Below, in pieces: positions 1 to 8,121 of a DNA stretch of 52,016 bases (positions are counted from its first letter, which is position 1; each line of letters starts with the position of its first letter). The DNA is from an uncultured Bacteroidales bacterium (GTDB lineage Bacteria > Bacteroidota > Bacteroidia > Bacteroidales > FEN-979). The translations under genes and the position numbers were made by a program. The stretch is from positions 1-52,016 of the forward strand of contig CAIWXI010000141.1 of NCBI GenBank assembly GCA_903916595.1, written 5' to 3'. Below the pieces are notes generated by a model, which ran no database searches, was not told where the DNA came from, and saw only the letters and a list, made by a program, of their open reading frames with translations.

Positions 1-136
1 ATCGTACATCGTACATCGTACATCGTACATCGTACATCGTACATCGTACATCGTACATCGTACATCGTACATCGTACATCGTACATCGTACATCGTACAT
101 CGTACATCGTACATCGTACATCGTACATCGTACATC
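1..136. repeat. Heptanucleotide tandem repeat, unit ATCGTAC, 19 copies
   Basis: Nineteen perfect head-to-tail copies of the 7-bp unit ATCGTAC fill positions 1-133, with three more matching bases. The tract starts at the window edge, so its true length is unknown. It ends four bases from the stop codon of the LysA-like gene at 140. The same unit occurs in the opposite orientation upstream of metK at 19018-19052. There are no spacers, so this is not a CRISPR array. Confidence 0.98.
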
Positions 137-139
137 ATT

Positions 140-1480
140 TCACTTCCAAAACCTGATCAGATCTTCCATACCTTCCCTTTCCTTCAGCAGCACGAACTCC
201 TCTCCATCATTATAATAACCAATTATCCTGGGGGCGAACCTGCTGTTAAACCTTGACCACATCGAGAAGGTATACCCCCCGGTATCATGAATAACTAAAA
301 AGTCTCCTTCCAGAATGACAGGTAAAGATACATTTTTTGCCAGAATATCTCCCGCGAAACAAAGCGGGCCGGCAAGATTCCATTGATTTGCCGCAACATC
401 TGTTTTTATATTTCCATCGTTGTCAAGCACTGTGTACTCATGCGACCAGTCTTTCTGGTTCAGGCATTCGCGCAGGAACAGATCGGCGCCTACATGGAGC
501 ATGGCTGTATTTATGGAGGGGTCCTGTTTTACGTATTCCACCCGGCTTACGGTCCAGCCCGAATTAGTGTAGGTCCAACGGCCGAATTCGGTGATCAACC
601 GGATGGCAGATGGCTGATGGCTGATATCAGATGGCTGATGGCTGAAGAGTAGCGGCGCTCTTTGTTTGAGGGCAGCAACATAGTCTTCCATAGAAACCGG
701 TTGTTTGTCGCGGAAATAGGAAACGGCGAGGCCTCCTCCTATATCGAAGGTTGTGATCTGACTGAAGCCTTTTTGCTCCATCGTGAGGCTGTTGATTTCG
801 AGCATCAGGTCGTATAGCCTGCCAGTTCCTTCTACCAGCATTTCAAGAGAAATACCCTGGGAGCCCACATGCAGGTGCACTCCGGTAAGGAAGTCATTTT
901 CCATGAATGCTTTGATCAGCTCTTGTCTTTTGGTTTTCAGCGGGATCCCGAATTTCGAATATTCCCCCGCAACACTCGACTCGAGTATGGTTCCCGTGCC
1001 GATCTGCGGGTTAATCCGTATCCCGACCGTACCTGGTTTTTCTCCATTTGTTTTTTCACCATTTCGCCATTTCGCCATTTCACCATTTATCCTCCCCAGT
1101 TCCGCGAAATTGTCGACATTCAGATGAACTCCCTGACTCAGCGCAAATGCAATCTCTTCCGCCGTCTTTACGGGTGAATCATAGACTATCATTCCCGGAT
1201 CGAAACCGGCATGAAGCGCCAGCCGGACTTCCCCCATGGAGGCCGCCTCAACTCCGCATCCCAGTTCATTGGTAAGCTGCATGATACCTGCCAGGGGACA
1301 GGCTTTTATTGCTAACCCGTGCAGGGTCTCTTTAGGGAAGCATGATTTCAGGTAAGCGATCCGTTGCTTCAGGAATGAGAGGTCGTAAAGGATTGCGGCG
1401 CTGTCTTCTTTGCGGATAAAACCTGACAGTACCGCTTTTTTGAAAACAGAAGATGTTTTTGATTGTGAAATATTTTCCAT
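140..1480 (-). CDS. LysA/ornithine-decarboxylase-family PLP-dependent decarboxylase
   Basis: This protein of about 446 residues has the layout of the fold-III decarboxylases (diaminopimelate, ornithine, carboxynorspermidine). The PLP lysine lies in AIKACP (Lys59), HVGSQG is near 204-209, the phosphate-binding FDIGGG is at 245-250, EFGR is near 298-301, and the active-site cysteine is in GPLCFAGD (Cys374). An ATG at 1480 is a better start than the in-frame TTG at 1486. The gene lies 13 bases after mqnD and is probably last in the MFS-mqnB-mqnD operon. The substrate is not certain: a canonical LysA is possible, but the context does not show lysine synthesis. Two segments are encoded by tandem repeats, an 8-bp repeat at residues 131-147 and a 7-bp repeat at 280-293. 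Both probably sit in surface loops, and copy-number changes could shift the frame. Confidence 0.8.
   Translation of the reverse strand: MENISQSKTSSVFKKAVLSGFIRKEDSAAILYDLSFLKQRIAYLKSCFPKETLHGLAIKACPLAGIMQLTNELGCGVEAASMGEVRLALHAGFDPGMIVYDSPVKTAEEIAFALSQGVHLNVDNFAELGRINGEMAKWRNGEKTNGEKPGTVGIRINPQIGTGTILESSVAGEYSKFGIPLKTKRQELIKAFMENDFLTGVHLHVGSQGISLEMLVEGTGRLYDLMLEINSLTMEQKGFSQITTFDIGGGLAVSYFRDKQPVSMEDYVAALKQRAPLLFSHQPSDISHQPSAIRLITEFGRWTYTNSGWTVSRVEYVKQDPSINTAMLHVGADLFLRECLNQKDWSHEYTVLDNDGNIKTDVAANQWNLAGPLCFAGDILAKNVSLPVILEGDFLVIHDTGGYTFSMWSRFNSRFAPRIIGYYNDGEEFVLLKEREGMEDLIRFWK
602..643. repeat. Intragenic heptanucleotide repeat, six units of GATGGCT type
   Basis: Six 7-bp units lie in a row: GATGGCA, GATGGCT twice, GATATCA, GATGGCT twice. 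The 42 bp keep the reading frame of the LysA-like gene and encode a repetitive SHQPS-type stretch. A gain or loss of units other than in multiples of three would shift the frame. Confidence 0.92.
1042..1088. repeat. Intragenic octanucleotide repeat, unit CACCATTT/CGCCATTT
   Basis: Four clean 8-bp units (CACCATTT, CGCCATTT, CGCCATTT, CACCATTT) lie at 1057-1088, preceded by a degenerate CTCCATTT at 1042. They encode an N-G-E-K-rich stretch of the LysA-like protein. The same octamer recurs at 11140-11155, 11203-11218 and once near 20163. Confidence 0.9.
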
Positions 1481-1493
1481 AAACAAAATAAAT

Positions 1494-2294
1494 TTAAGAA
1501 ATCAGCTTCTTTTCCCGGGCTGTTTCCATAAGTATGGTTACGGCCGATGTGCCTTCTTTTCCCAGTTCAAGGGTAAACTCATTCACATAGAGGCCGATAT
1601 GTTTCATCATGACGTCTTCATTCATTTCCTGGGCATTCGTCCGTACAAAAGGCATCACATCGGGGCCGTTAAGCATAGCGTATTCCACGCTTCGGTGCAT
1701 GATACGGTTGAGTTTGTTGATGATTTCATACCCCAGGCTTTTTTTTGCAACGATACCCCCGAGTGGAATCGGGGACCGGGTGAGGCTTTCCCAGTATTCT
1801 CCCAGGTCGAGTATTTTTGTTAGTCCTTTATCGCCGTATGTGAATCTGTTCTCATGAATGATCACGCCCAGATCAACGGCATTGTTAAGCACGGCATCCT
1901 CAACCTGGCTGAACACCATAAAACGTTTCAGGGCTGCCTCGGGATAAGCAAGGCGGAAGAGAAGGTGGGCAGTAGTATATTCGCCGGGTATGGCGACCGT
2001 AAGGAAAGGGATCTCTTCATGTGAAAAATTCTTCCTGGCAATCAGCAGGGGGCCATTGCCACGGCCGAGGGCACTGCCGCTTTGCAGTAATGCATACGAT
2101 CGCTGAAGGTACAGATAGGCGTGGTAGCTTACCTTGATCATATCGGCCTGGCCTTTCAGAGCCATATTATTCAGCGTTTCCACATCTTCCATCCGGAAGT
2201 CGAATTCAAGCCCTTCGAGGTCGATCTTCCCGTGGACCAGGGCGTCGAAGATAAACGTATCGTTGGGACAGGGTGAAAATGCAAGCTGTATCAT
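1494..2294 (-). CDS. mqnD: 1,4-dihydroxy-6-naphthoate synthase (MqnD)
   Basis: MqnD converts cyclic dehypoxanthinyl futalosine to 1,4-dihydroxy-6-naphthoate, a late step of the futalosine route to menaquinone. The N-terminus carries the family hallmark SPCPNDTF (residues 7-14), followed by a periplasmic-binding-protein-like fold of the usual length (266 residues). MqnA is related but normally lacks this SPCPND start, so MqnD is preferred. The ATG at 2294 overlaps the mqnB stop codon by one base (TGATG), which indicates translational coupling. A GTG one codon upstream is less likely. The cytoplasmic product acts downstream of MqnB, MqnE and MqnC; mqnA and mqnC are not in this window. Confidence 0.92.
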   Translation of the reverse strand: MIQLAFSPCPNDTFIFDALVHGKIDLEGLEFDFRMEDVETLNNMALKGQADMIKVSYHAYLYLQRSYALLQSGSALGRGNGPLLIARKNFSHEEIPFLTVAIPGEYTTAHLLFRLAYPEAALKRFMVFSQVEDAVLNNAVDLGVIIHENRFTYGDKGLTKILDLGEYWESLTRSPIPLGGIVAKKSLGYEIINKLNRIMHRSVEYAMLNGPDVMPFVRTNAQEMNEDVMMKHIGLYVNEFTLELGKEGTSAVTILMETAREKKLIS

Positions 2295-2995
2295 CACCGG
2301 GTAGTTTTAAGCTGAGCCAGATCCCTGAGGAGGTGTTCCATGGTTTTAACCAGGTTTTTTATGGCCAGGGGGATGTCCCAGTATGACTTATCACGTTCGG
2401 CCACGTAGTTTGAAACCGAACGGATCTCAACGAAAGGTACCCCTTCGATCAGACAGGCATAGAAAAAAGAAGCGCCTTCCATGCTTTCCAGATCGGCATT
2501 GTACATCTGGTTCAGTGTGGCTATCGTTTCTTTGTGGGTGTAGATCATGTTCACCGTGACCCCTTTGGCCATGGGAAGTTTCTGTAAAGTTGCCGAAACA
2601 GGTGGTTTCCCGTTAATCAGCCATCCGCCATCATAGGGAAATGAATCAGGATCCTGAAGACCCAGGGCAAACAGTGAGAGGAAGTTTTCTTCATCTTCCA
2701 CTCCGAGCAGGCCGAAGATCTCGGCATTGATCTGGTAAACGGTTCCGATGGGGGTGTCGGGTGAATAGGCGCCGGCAATGCCTACATTCATAGCCAGGTC
2801 GTATTTCTCCCGGTTAAGCTGCCTCCCGAGGTGAAAGGCCGTATGCGCCATACCCACGCCGGTTACGAGGGTATCGATGGAATGATTCTGATAATGATAA
2901 TGCTGAAGGAAATCTCCCTCAGTACCTGTCAGCGCAAGTTTCTGTAACAGCGGACGAATCTCGGCGATGGTTGCGGCAACGATTAGTATTTTCAT
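2294..2995 (-). CDS. mqnB: Futalosine hydrolase (MqnB)
   Basis: This is a 233-residue member of the PNP/MTAN nucleosidase superfamily. Residues near the N-terminus (ILIVAATIAEI), the glycine-rich VGIAGAY region, the ESMEGASF segment (MTAN-type nucleoside-binding Met-Glu) and the SVSNYVAERDKS stretch fit futalosine hydrolase, which releases hypoxanthine from (aminodeoxy)futalosine. A plain MTA/SAH nucleosidase would also fit the fold, but direct coupling to mqnD makes MqnB far more likely. It starts at ATG 2995, 43 bases after the MFS gene, with no convincing promoter between, so it is probably co-transcribed with the transporter. Confidence 0.9.
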   Translation of the reverse strand: MKILIVAATIAEIRPLLQKLALTGTEGDFLQHYHYQNHSIDTLVTGVGMAHTAFHLGRQLNREKYDLAMNVGIAGAYSPDTPIGTVYQINAEIFGLLGVEDEENFLSLFALGLQDPDSFPYDGGWLINGKPPVSATLQKLPMAKGVTVNMIYTHKETIATLNQMYNADLESMEGASFFYACLIEGVPFVEIRSVSNYVAERDKSYWDIPLAIKNLVKTMEHLLRDLAQLKTTR

Positions 2996-3038
2996 GAAGA
3001 ATGTAGTTCAGATGTTCCTCCTGAATCAGTAAAAACGC

Positions 3039-4481
3039 TTATACCGGTCTTTTATTGAAGTTTGTTCCATATTCCAGGCCGTATTTGTTCGGTCCTGTCT
3101 CATTCCTTTTCAGAAGAAATGCAAAGAAAAGGCCGAAAAATCCAAGAATGCTGAAGATCCACATACCCAGGTGGTATCCCTGGGGGTGTTCGGCGCTGGC
3201 TTTTGAAACATCATTGGCCCAGCCTATCGCGATGTTGAAACCGAATAAGCCGATGTTCTGTATCATCGTCATCAGGCCATAGGCAGTGCCAAGCTTCGAA
3301 GCCGGCGTTACCAGCGAGACCGAGGGCCACATCACAGCAGGGACCAGCGAAAATGCAATGCCCATGATGCTCATTGGGATGAGGAGGTTGATACTGGTAT
3401 ACCCCATCATCAGGTAAACGGGTATGATCAGTAAGGAACCAAACATCATCAGCAGTGATCGTTTACCTATGAAATCAGACAGCAAACCAAACAGGGGAGT
3501 GAAGATCATAGCCGAGAGAGTGAGCAAACTCGAAAGAAACCCGGCATATTCGGGGGTCACGTTATGGGCTTCCTGGAAAAATTTGATGGCGAAGGTCTGG
3601 AAGGGGAACATGGCCGAATAAAAGGTAACACACAGCATGACGATGAACCAGTAGGATTTGCTGAAGGCCATGAAGTTCAGGAAGGAGAAAACGATGATCA
3701 AAACGTAAATCACGATCTGGAGCATCAGTTCAATCTCGGCATGTAAAATGTAATTGATCGTGACGAACACAGCGGCCAGAAGGATAGCGCATGTTATTAT
3801 ACGGTTCTTCATAAATGAAAAAACGTCGGAGAGGATGACCTTGTCCTGGCCTCCGGCATGTGCCAGATTGTAATTTTTGTTCGCGTAACTGTCGATGAAA
3901 TAAAAGATCCCCAGGGTTAGAACGCTGATCACACCGGCGCCTACCGAGACCCATAGCGGATTCTGCCAGTTATTATACAGGCTGTGTCCCCAGGTCTGAG
4001 AGTTCAGAGCGAGGAAGGAACCCAGTCTGGCCACTGTAAGGTTAAGTCCGAATGCAAATGAAAGCTGTTTCCCTTTAAACCACTGAGCCACAACCGTTGT
4101 GATTGCAACGATCATGCTTTCAGCTCCCAGACCGAAAATAAGCCGGCCGGCGGCCATCAGGTAAATATTACCGCGAAGTACCGTGATGAATGCACCGAGG
4201 AAAACAAAAAGGGAAAATATCAGGGCTGCTTTCTTGGTGCCAATGCGGTCGATGATCAGTCCGCCGATAAGGACCATGATGATATTGGGGAAACTATAAA
4301 TCCCCTGCAGCAGTCCCAGGTCGCTGTCGGAAAACCCGAGTTGTGTTTTCAATGCAACCGCGAGCGGACTTATACTGTCATAGATATAATAGTTCCCGAA
4401 CATGGCCAGGCTGATAAATACAAGCACGATCCAGCGTAATGCCGCGGGTGGTTCTTTTTTAATCAATAATGTTTGCGTCAT
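3039..4481 (-). CDS. Major facilitator superfamily transporter
   Basis: This is a 480-residue polytopic inner-membrane protein with about 12 hydrophobic segments. It has the MFS loop motif between helices 2 and 3 (GLIIDRIGTKKA) and a related GLLSDFIGKRS in the second half. The overall look resembles the MFSD1-like or nitrate/oxalate-antiporter-like MFS groups, but no substrate can be read from the sequence. It starts at ATG 4481 behind a -7 element at 4521-4528 and heads an apparent operon with mqnB, mqnD and the LysA-like gene. A link to menaquinone precursor or purine movement is possible but unproven. Confidence 0.85.
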   Translation of the reverse strand: MTQTLLIKKEPPAALRWIVLVFISLAMFGNYYIYDSISPLAVALKTQLGFSDSDLGLLQGIYSFPNIIMVLIGGLIIDRIGTKKAALIFSLFVFLGAFITVLRGNIYLMAAGRLIFGLGAESMIVAITTVVAQWFKGKQLSFAFGLNLTVARLGSFLALNSQTWGHSLYNNWQNPLWVSVGAGVISVLTLGIFYFIDSYANKNYNLAHAGGQDKVILSDVFSFMKNRIITCAILLAAVFVTINYILHAEIELMLQIVIYVLIIVFSFLNFMAFSKSYWFIVMLCVTFYSAMFPFQTFAIKFFQEAHNVTPEYAGFLSSLLTLSAMIFTPLFGLLSDFIGKRSLLMMFGSLLIIPVYLMMGYTSINLLIPMSIMGIAFSLVPAVMWPSVSLVTPASKLGTAYGLMTMIQNIGLFGFNIAIGWANDVSKASAEHPQGYHLGMWIFSILGFFGLFFAFLLKRNETGPNKYGLEYGTNFNKRPV

Positions 4482-4520
4482 GATGTCTTCTTGTTTTTTT
4501 CAGGGAATATTCTTCGTTTC

Positions 4521-4528
4521 CAAAAGTA
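4521..4528 (-). promoter_or_regulatory. Bacteroidota -7 element for the MFS-mqnB-mqnD operon
   Basis: The minus strand reads TACTTTTG, matching TAnnTTTG, 40 bases upstream of the MFS start codon. No clear -33 TTTG is placed correctly, so this is a moderate-quality promoter call. Confidence 0.55.
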
Positions 4529-4579
4529 ATACAATTCATGAAATGATGGGATGTTCAGAGCTTTTATCGGGATAATTTT

Positions 4580-4588
4580 TACCTTTGC
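4580..4588 (+). promoter_or_regulatory. -7 element TACCTTTGC for the T9SS peptidase gene
   Basis: TACCTTTGC matches TAnnTTTG and would start transcription near 4593. That is downstream of the ATG at 4551 and upstream of the ATG at 4617, which supports 4617 as the real start. Confidence 0.65.
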
Positions 4589-4616
4589 GTTGGTTATTAC
4601 AAACCTTAATTTGAGT

Positions 4617-6266
4617 ATGACAGAAATAAAATCAACAGTTTATACCCTGCTTCTTATCTTTGCTTCTATTGTTGCCTACAGCCAGAGCCAGGTGGCCGGT
4701 GTTCCCCTGAGCTTCGGCCGGGCGCTGAATACCGAAACTGTAAGTACAGTTGATATACCGTCGCCTTCAGCAGCGGTGATCCTCGAAAACGAAACAGCTC
4801 ACTCCCTGGCTTATCGCTTTGCAATTAACATACCTGTAAATTTCTCCTTCACAAATTCAGGGAATACGGAACTTCTCGCCGATGGCCAGAAGGTATGGAG
4901 ACTCGCGATTCATGTTGAAGCTGCGAAATCACTGATACTGTATTTCGACCGCTTCAATTTGCCGGCCGGAGGTAAGCTCTTTGTTTATAATCAGCAGAGG
5001 ACGCAGATGTACGGAGCATACACATCGGCAAATAATAATTCAATTGGCACATTTGCCTGCCCTCTTATCGAAGGTGAGGCTTTAGTACTCGAATATAATG
5101 CTCCCTCAGGCCTTGAGCCTCCCGATTTTCATGTTTCAGAGGTGGCCTATGGTTTCAGGGGGATCTCGTCGCTGATGGGAAACAGCTCGCTCACTTCATC
5201 GGGCAAATGCGAAGTCAATGTAAATTGTTCTGAAGGGGATAACTGGCAAAACCAGAAAAGAGGTGTCGTGAAACTGATTACCAAGGACAGCCTGGGCCAT
5301 TCCTCATTTTGTTCCGGGTCTATGATCAACAATACCGGGTACAATGGCATTCCATACCTTCTCACGGCCGATCATTGCGGCCGGGCAGCCCGCGCCATCG
5401 ACATCAGCCAGTGGCTTTTCTACTTTAATTACGAGATGCCCGGCTGCACCAATACCACCCCTCGTGAGAATACCACCTTGCTTGGTGCCGTGAAGATAGC
5501 CCATGGGGGAAGCGAAATGACCGGTTCTGATTTTTTCCTGGTCCGCCTCAGCGAAAGTATCCCCGATTCACTTCATGTTTATTTTAACGGATGGAGCCGC
5601 GAGGACTATCCCAGCCCCAGCGGAACGGGAATTCATCACCCCTGGGGGGATGTAAAAAAGATCTCAACCTATACGACCCGGCTTGCAACAATAAACTGGC
5701 CCGGAAACCCGAATGCCTGCCACTGGCAGGTCTACTGGGCGCAAACGGAACATGGGCACGGGGTGACCGAGGGCGGGTCGTCGGGTTCGCCGATCTTTAA
5801 CTCCGACGGTCTGATCGCGGGAACCCTTACAGGAGGCGACTCCTCCTGTGATTCCAACTCACTGAACCTGCCCGATTATTATGGTAAATTTTCATGGCAT
5901 TGGGACCAGAACGGTAGTGATTCGGCCTGGATGCTTAAATGCTGGCTCGATCCAACGAATAGCGGGATCAAGAAATTAGGAGGATGGTCCCTCGGAATAA
6001 AAGACGTACTTCATACGGCGACCAGCCTGTACCCAAACCCTGCTCATCAGAAAGCGACTTTAAACCTTGAGAATGAAGGCCTGCCCGACGAAGGAATAAG
6101 TTTATCGCTTATCGATTTACTTGGAAATCCATGCCAGGTGCCTATTGTGGAGGAAATAGCTCATACGAGGTATAGCTTTGATTTACAGTCGCTTTCACAA
6201 GGGATGTACTTCGTCGTCGTGTCCGGAAGGAAGTACCAGAAGAGTTTTAAACTGATTAAAATGTAA
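4617..6266 (+). CDS. Secreted trypsin-like serine peptidase with T9SS sorting domain
   Basis: This is a 549-residue exported protein. Residues 1-24 form a signal peptide ending near AYSQ. The peptidase domain resembles lysyl endopeptidase: His253 in LTADHC, Asp305 in GSDFFLVRL and Ser389 in GSSGSP form the triad, with several cysteines likely in disulfides. A C-terminal T9SS type A sorting domain begins around residue 470 (LYPNPA) and ends in a lysine-rich tail. The promoter at 4580 and the signal peptide both argue for the ATG at 4617 rather than 4551. The stop codon TAA overlaps the ATG of mqnE (TAATG), an unexpected coupling of a secreted protease to a menaquinone enzyme. Cleavage specificity for lysine is inferred from overall resemblance only. 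Confidence 0.88.
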   Translation: MTEIKSTVYTLLLIFASIVAYSQSQVAGVPLSFGRALNTETVSTVDIPSPSAAVILENETAHSLAYRFAINIPVNFSFTNSGNTELLADGQKVWRLAIHVEAAKSLILYFDRFNLPAGGKLFVYNQQRTQMYGAYTSANNNSIGTFACPLIEGEALVLEYNAPSGLEPPDFHVSEVAYGFRGISSLMGNSSLTSSGKCEVNVNCSEGDNWQNQKRGVVKLITKDSLGHSSFCSGSMINNTGYNGIPYLLTADHCGRAARAIDISQWLFYFNYEMPGCTNTTPRENTTLLGAVKIAHGGSEMTGSDFFLVRLSESIPDSLHVYFNGWSREDYPSPSGTGIHHPWGDVKKISTYTTRLATINWPGNPNACHWQVYWAQTEHGHGVTEGGSSGSPIFNSDGLIAGTLTGGDSSCDSNSLNLPDYYGKFSWHWDQNGSDSAWMLKCWLDPTNSGIKKLGGWSLGIKDVLHTATSLYPNPAHQKATLNLENEGLPDEGISLSLIDLLGNPCQVPIVEEIAHTRYSFDLQSLSQGMYFVVVSGRKYQKSFKLIKM

Positions 6267-7387
6267 TGCGCTTGCCCGAATATTCAGATATCTCAGAGAT
6301 CATTCTAAAATCCCTTACTCCTGAGCTTGCTTTCGTTTCAGAGAAAGTTATCTCGGGGCAATCCCTTAGCCCCGCCGAAGGGCTTCTTTTGTTTGAGAAA
6401 GCCGAACCTGGGCTTCTCGGTTACCTGGCCGATGTGGGGAGGAAGCGAAACAATGGCGACAAGGCCTGGTTTATCAGGAACTTCCATGTGGAACCCACGA
6501 ATATTTGTGTGAATCGCTGCAGATTCTGTTCTTTTTCACATCATTTCAGCGATTCCAAATGGGAGCTTTCGGTGGATGAGATCCTCGCTAAAGTCGACCA
6601 ACAGGAGGAAACTGTTACAGAGCTTCATATTACCGGAGCTGTTCATCCGCAGAGAGACATAGAATATTATGGAGAACTTCTTAAAAAGATCAAAACCCGG
6701 CGTCCCGGCCTGCATGTAAAAGCCTATTCTGCCGTTGAGCTGGACTATATGATACGAAAAGCCGGAATGGATTATAGATCCGGGCTGAAGTACCTGAAAG
6801 ACTGCGGGCTGGATTCGGTTCCTGGAGGAGGAGCGGAGATTTTCGATGAGACAGTTCGGAAGCAGATCTGCGGTATGAAAACCGGCTCTGCCGACTGGCT
6901 GGCGATTCACAGGGCCGCACACGAACTCGGACTGCCATCAAATGCTACTATGCTCTACGGGCACATCGAAACGTATGCTCACCGTATTGACCACCTTGAA
7001 AGGCTGAGGCAACTTCAGCATGAGACCAGGGGATTCAATGCTTTTATCCCTCTCAAATTCCATAGTTCAAACAATGAGATGAAGGATATTCCCGAGGTTT
7101 CGGTAACCGAAGATATGAAGATGTATGCCGTATCGAGAATTTACCTCGACAATTTTCAACATATCAAAGCATACTGGCCTGCTCTGGGGCGTAAGATGGC
7201 CCAGGTCTCTCTCTCGTTCGGTGTGGATGATATGGACGGGACTATAAACGATTCTACCCGTATCTACTCCCTGGCAGGCGCCGAAGAACAGAGCCCCGCA
7301 ATGACTGTATCTGGTATGAAACAACTCATTGAGGAAGCAGGCCGGATAGCTGTTGAAAGGGATTCATTGTACAGGCCGGTCCTCTAA
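6266..7387 (+). CDS. mqnE: Aminofutalosine synthase, radical SAM (MqnE)
   Basis: MqnE joins 3-(1-carboxyvinyloxy)benzoate to SAM-derived adenosine to give aminofutalosine, using a [4Fe-4S] cluster. The radical SAM signature CxxxCxxC is at Cys81, Cys85 and Cys88 (CVNRCRFC). ITGAVHP, the VPGGGAE segment and the FIPLKFH stretch are typical of the MqnE/MqnC/CofH group. At 373 residues, with PTNICVNRCRFC, it is closer to MqnE than to MqnC. The start ATG shares its A with the stop of the upstream peptidase gene. Its 3' end overlaps the convergent plsC by 24 bases. Together with mqnB and mqnD this gives three futalosine genes within 6 kb. Confidence 0.9.
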   Translation: MRLPEYSDISEIILKSLTPELAFVSEKVISGQSLSPAEGLLLFEKAEPGLLGYLADVGRKRNNGDKAWFIRNFHVEPTNICVNRCRFCSFSHHFSDSKWELSVDEILAKVDQQEETVTELHITGAVHPQRDIEYYGELLKKIKTRRPGLHVKAYSAVELDYMIRKAGMDYRSGLKYLKDCGLDSVPGGGAEIFDETVRKQICGMKTGSADWLAIHRAAHELGLPSNATMLYGHIETYAHRIDHLERLRQLQHETRGFNAFIPLKFHSSNNEMKDIPEVSVTEDMKMYAVSRIYLDNFQHIKAYWPALGRKMAQVSLSFGVDDMDGTINDSTRIYSLAGAEEQSPAMTVSGMKQLIEEAGRIAVERDSLYRPVL

Positions 7388-8110
7388 TTCTTTCCTCATT
7401 ATATTGTGTACCATCAGAGTCACTTCCTTGGGGTCCATGCCTTGTATTGATGAAAATGGGATCGGAGGAAGCACCCTGGCCTCAATATGGTGGTTTTTAT
7501 TTACGAGGAATCCACCCTTTCTGATTGCCATGGAAGTACCTTTTATAACGATGGGCAGAATGGGTTTACCCGTCTCCAGCGCCAGATGAAAAGCCCCGGT
7601 TTTGAAGGTCTGCAGATTGCCGTCTTTCGACCTGGTCCCTTCGGGGAATATCATTACCGAAGTTCCCGACCTGAGCATGGCCGTGGCTTCAATCATCATC
7701 TTACGCATGCTGCTGGGTTTGCTCCGGTCGACCGGAATATAGCCGTTCAGCCACATATTCCATCCGATAAAGGGAAAATAATAAAGTGATCTCTTGGCCA
7801 CCCATTTAAAATTTTTCCAGAGCAGGAACATCACGATGATATCGGCCCCCGACTGATGGTTGGAGACCATCACATAGGTTGATTTGCTTTGAATATAGGA
7901 TCTTCCGATCACCTTGATCCGCCACATAAAATTCAGTTTCAGAACGATGTATGACCAGAGGCAGGTATACTGATGTAGTAGCACCAGTTTTTTGTCAAAC
8001 AAAATGGTGAGAAAATAAATCACGAATGATAATGGAACAAGAATGGCCGAGATGAACATGAACTCAAACCAGAAATAACAGGAAACCAGGATTTGTAAGA
8101 TCTTATTCAT
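7364..8110 (-). CDS. plsC: 1-acyl-sn-glycerol-3-phosphate acyltransferase (PlsC family)
   Basis: PlsC-type enzymes add the second acyl chain to lysophosphatidic acid at the inner membrane. This 248-residue protein has an N-terminal hydrophobic segment (about residues 10-38), the catalytic NHQSGAD (84-90, NHx4D motif), the substrate-binding FPEGTR (155-160) and a PIVIKGT segment near 186. It starts at ATG 8110, only 11 bases after the pseudouridine synthase gene, and is the last gene of a minus-strand run (PASTA, T9SS protein, rluD-like, plsC). Its last 24 bases lie inside the convergent mqnE reading frame. Other acyltransferase substrates, such as lyso-lipids, cannot be excluded. Confidence 0.88.
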   Translation of the reverse strand: MNKILQILVSCYFWFEFMFISAILVPLSFVIYFLTILFDKKLVLLHQYTCLWSYIVLKLNFMWRIKVIGRSYIQSKSTYVMVSNHQSGADIIVMFLLWKNFKWVAKRSLYYFPFIGWNMWLNGYIPVDRSKPSSMRKMMIEATAMLRSGTSVMIFPEGTRSKDGNLQTFKTGAFHLALETGKPILPIVIKGTSMAIRKGGFLVNKNHHIEARVLPPIPFSSIQGMDPKEVTLMVHNIMRKELEDRPVQ

Positions 8111-8121
8111 GTTATGATTGT

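Noticed and set aside
1-136. CRISPR-like appearance of the ATCGTAC array
   Set aside because: Units are seven bases with no spacers, so it is a simple tandem repeat.
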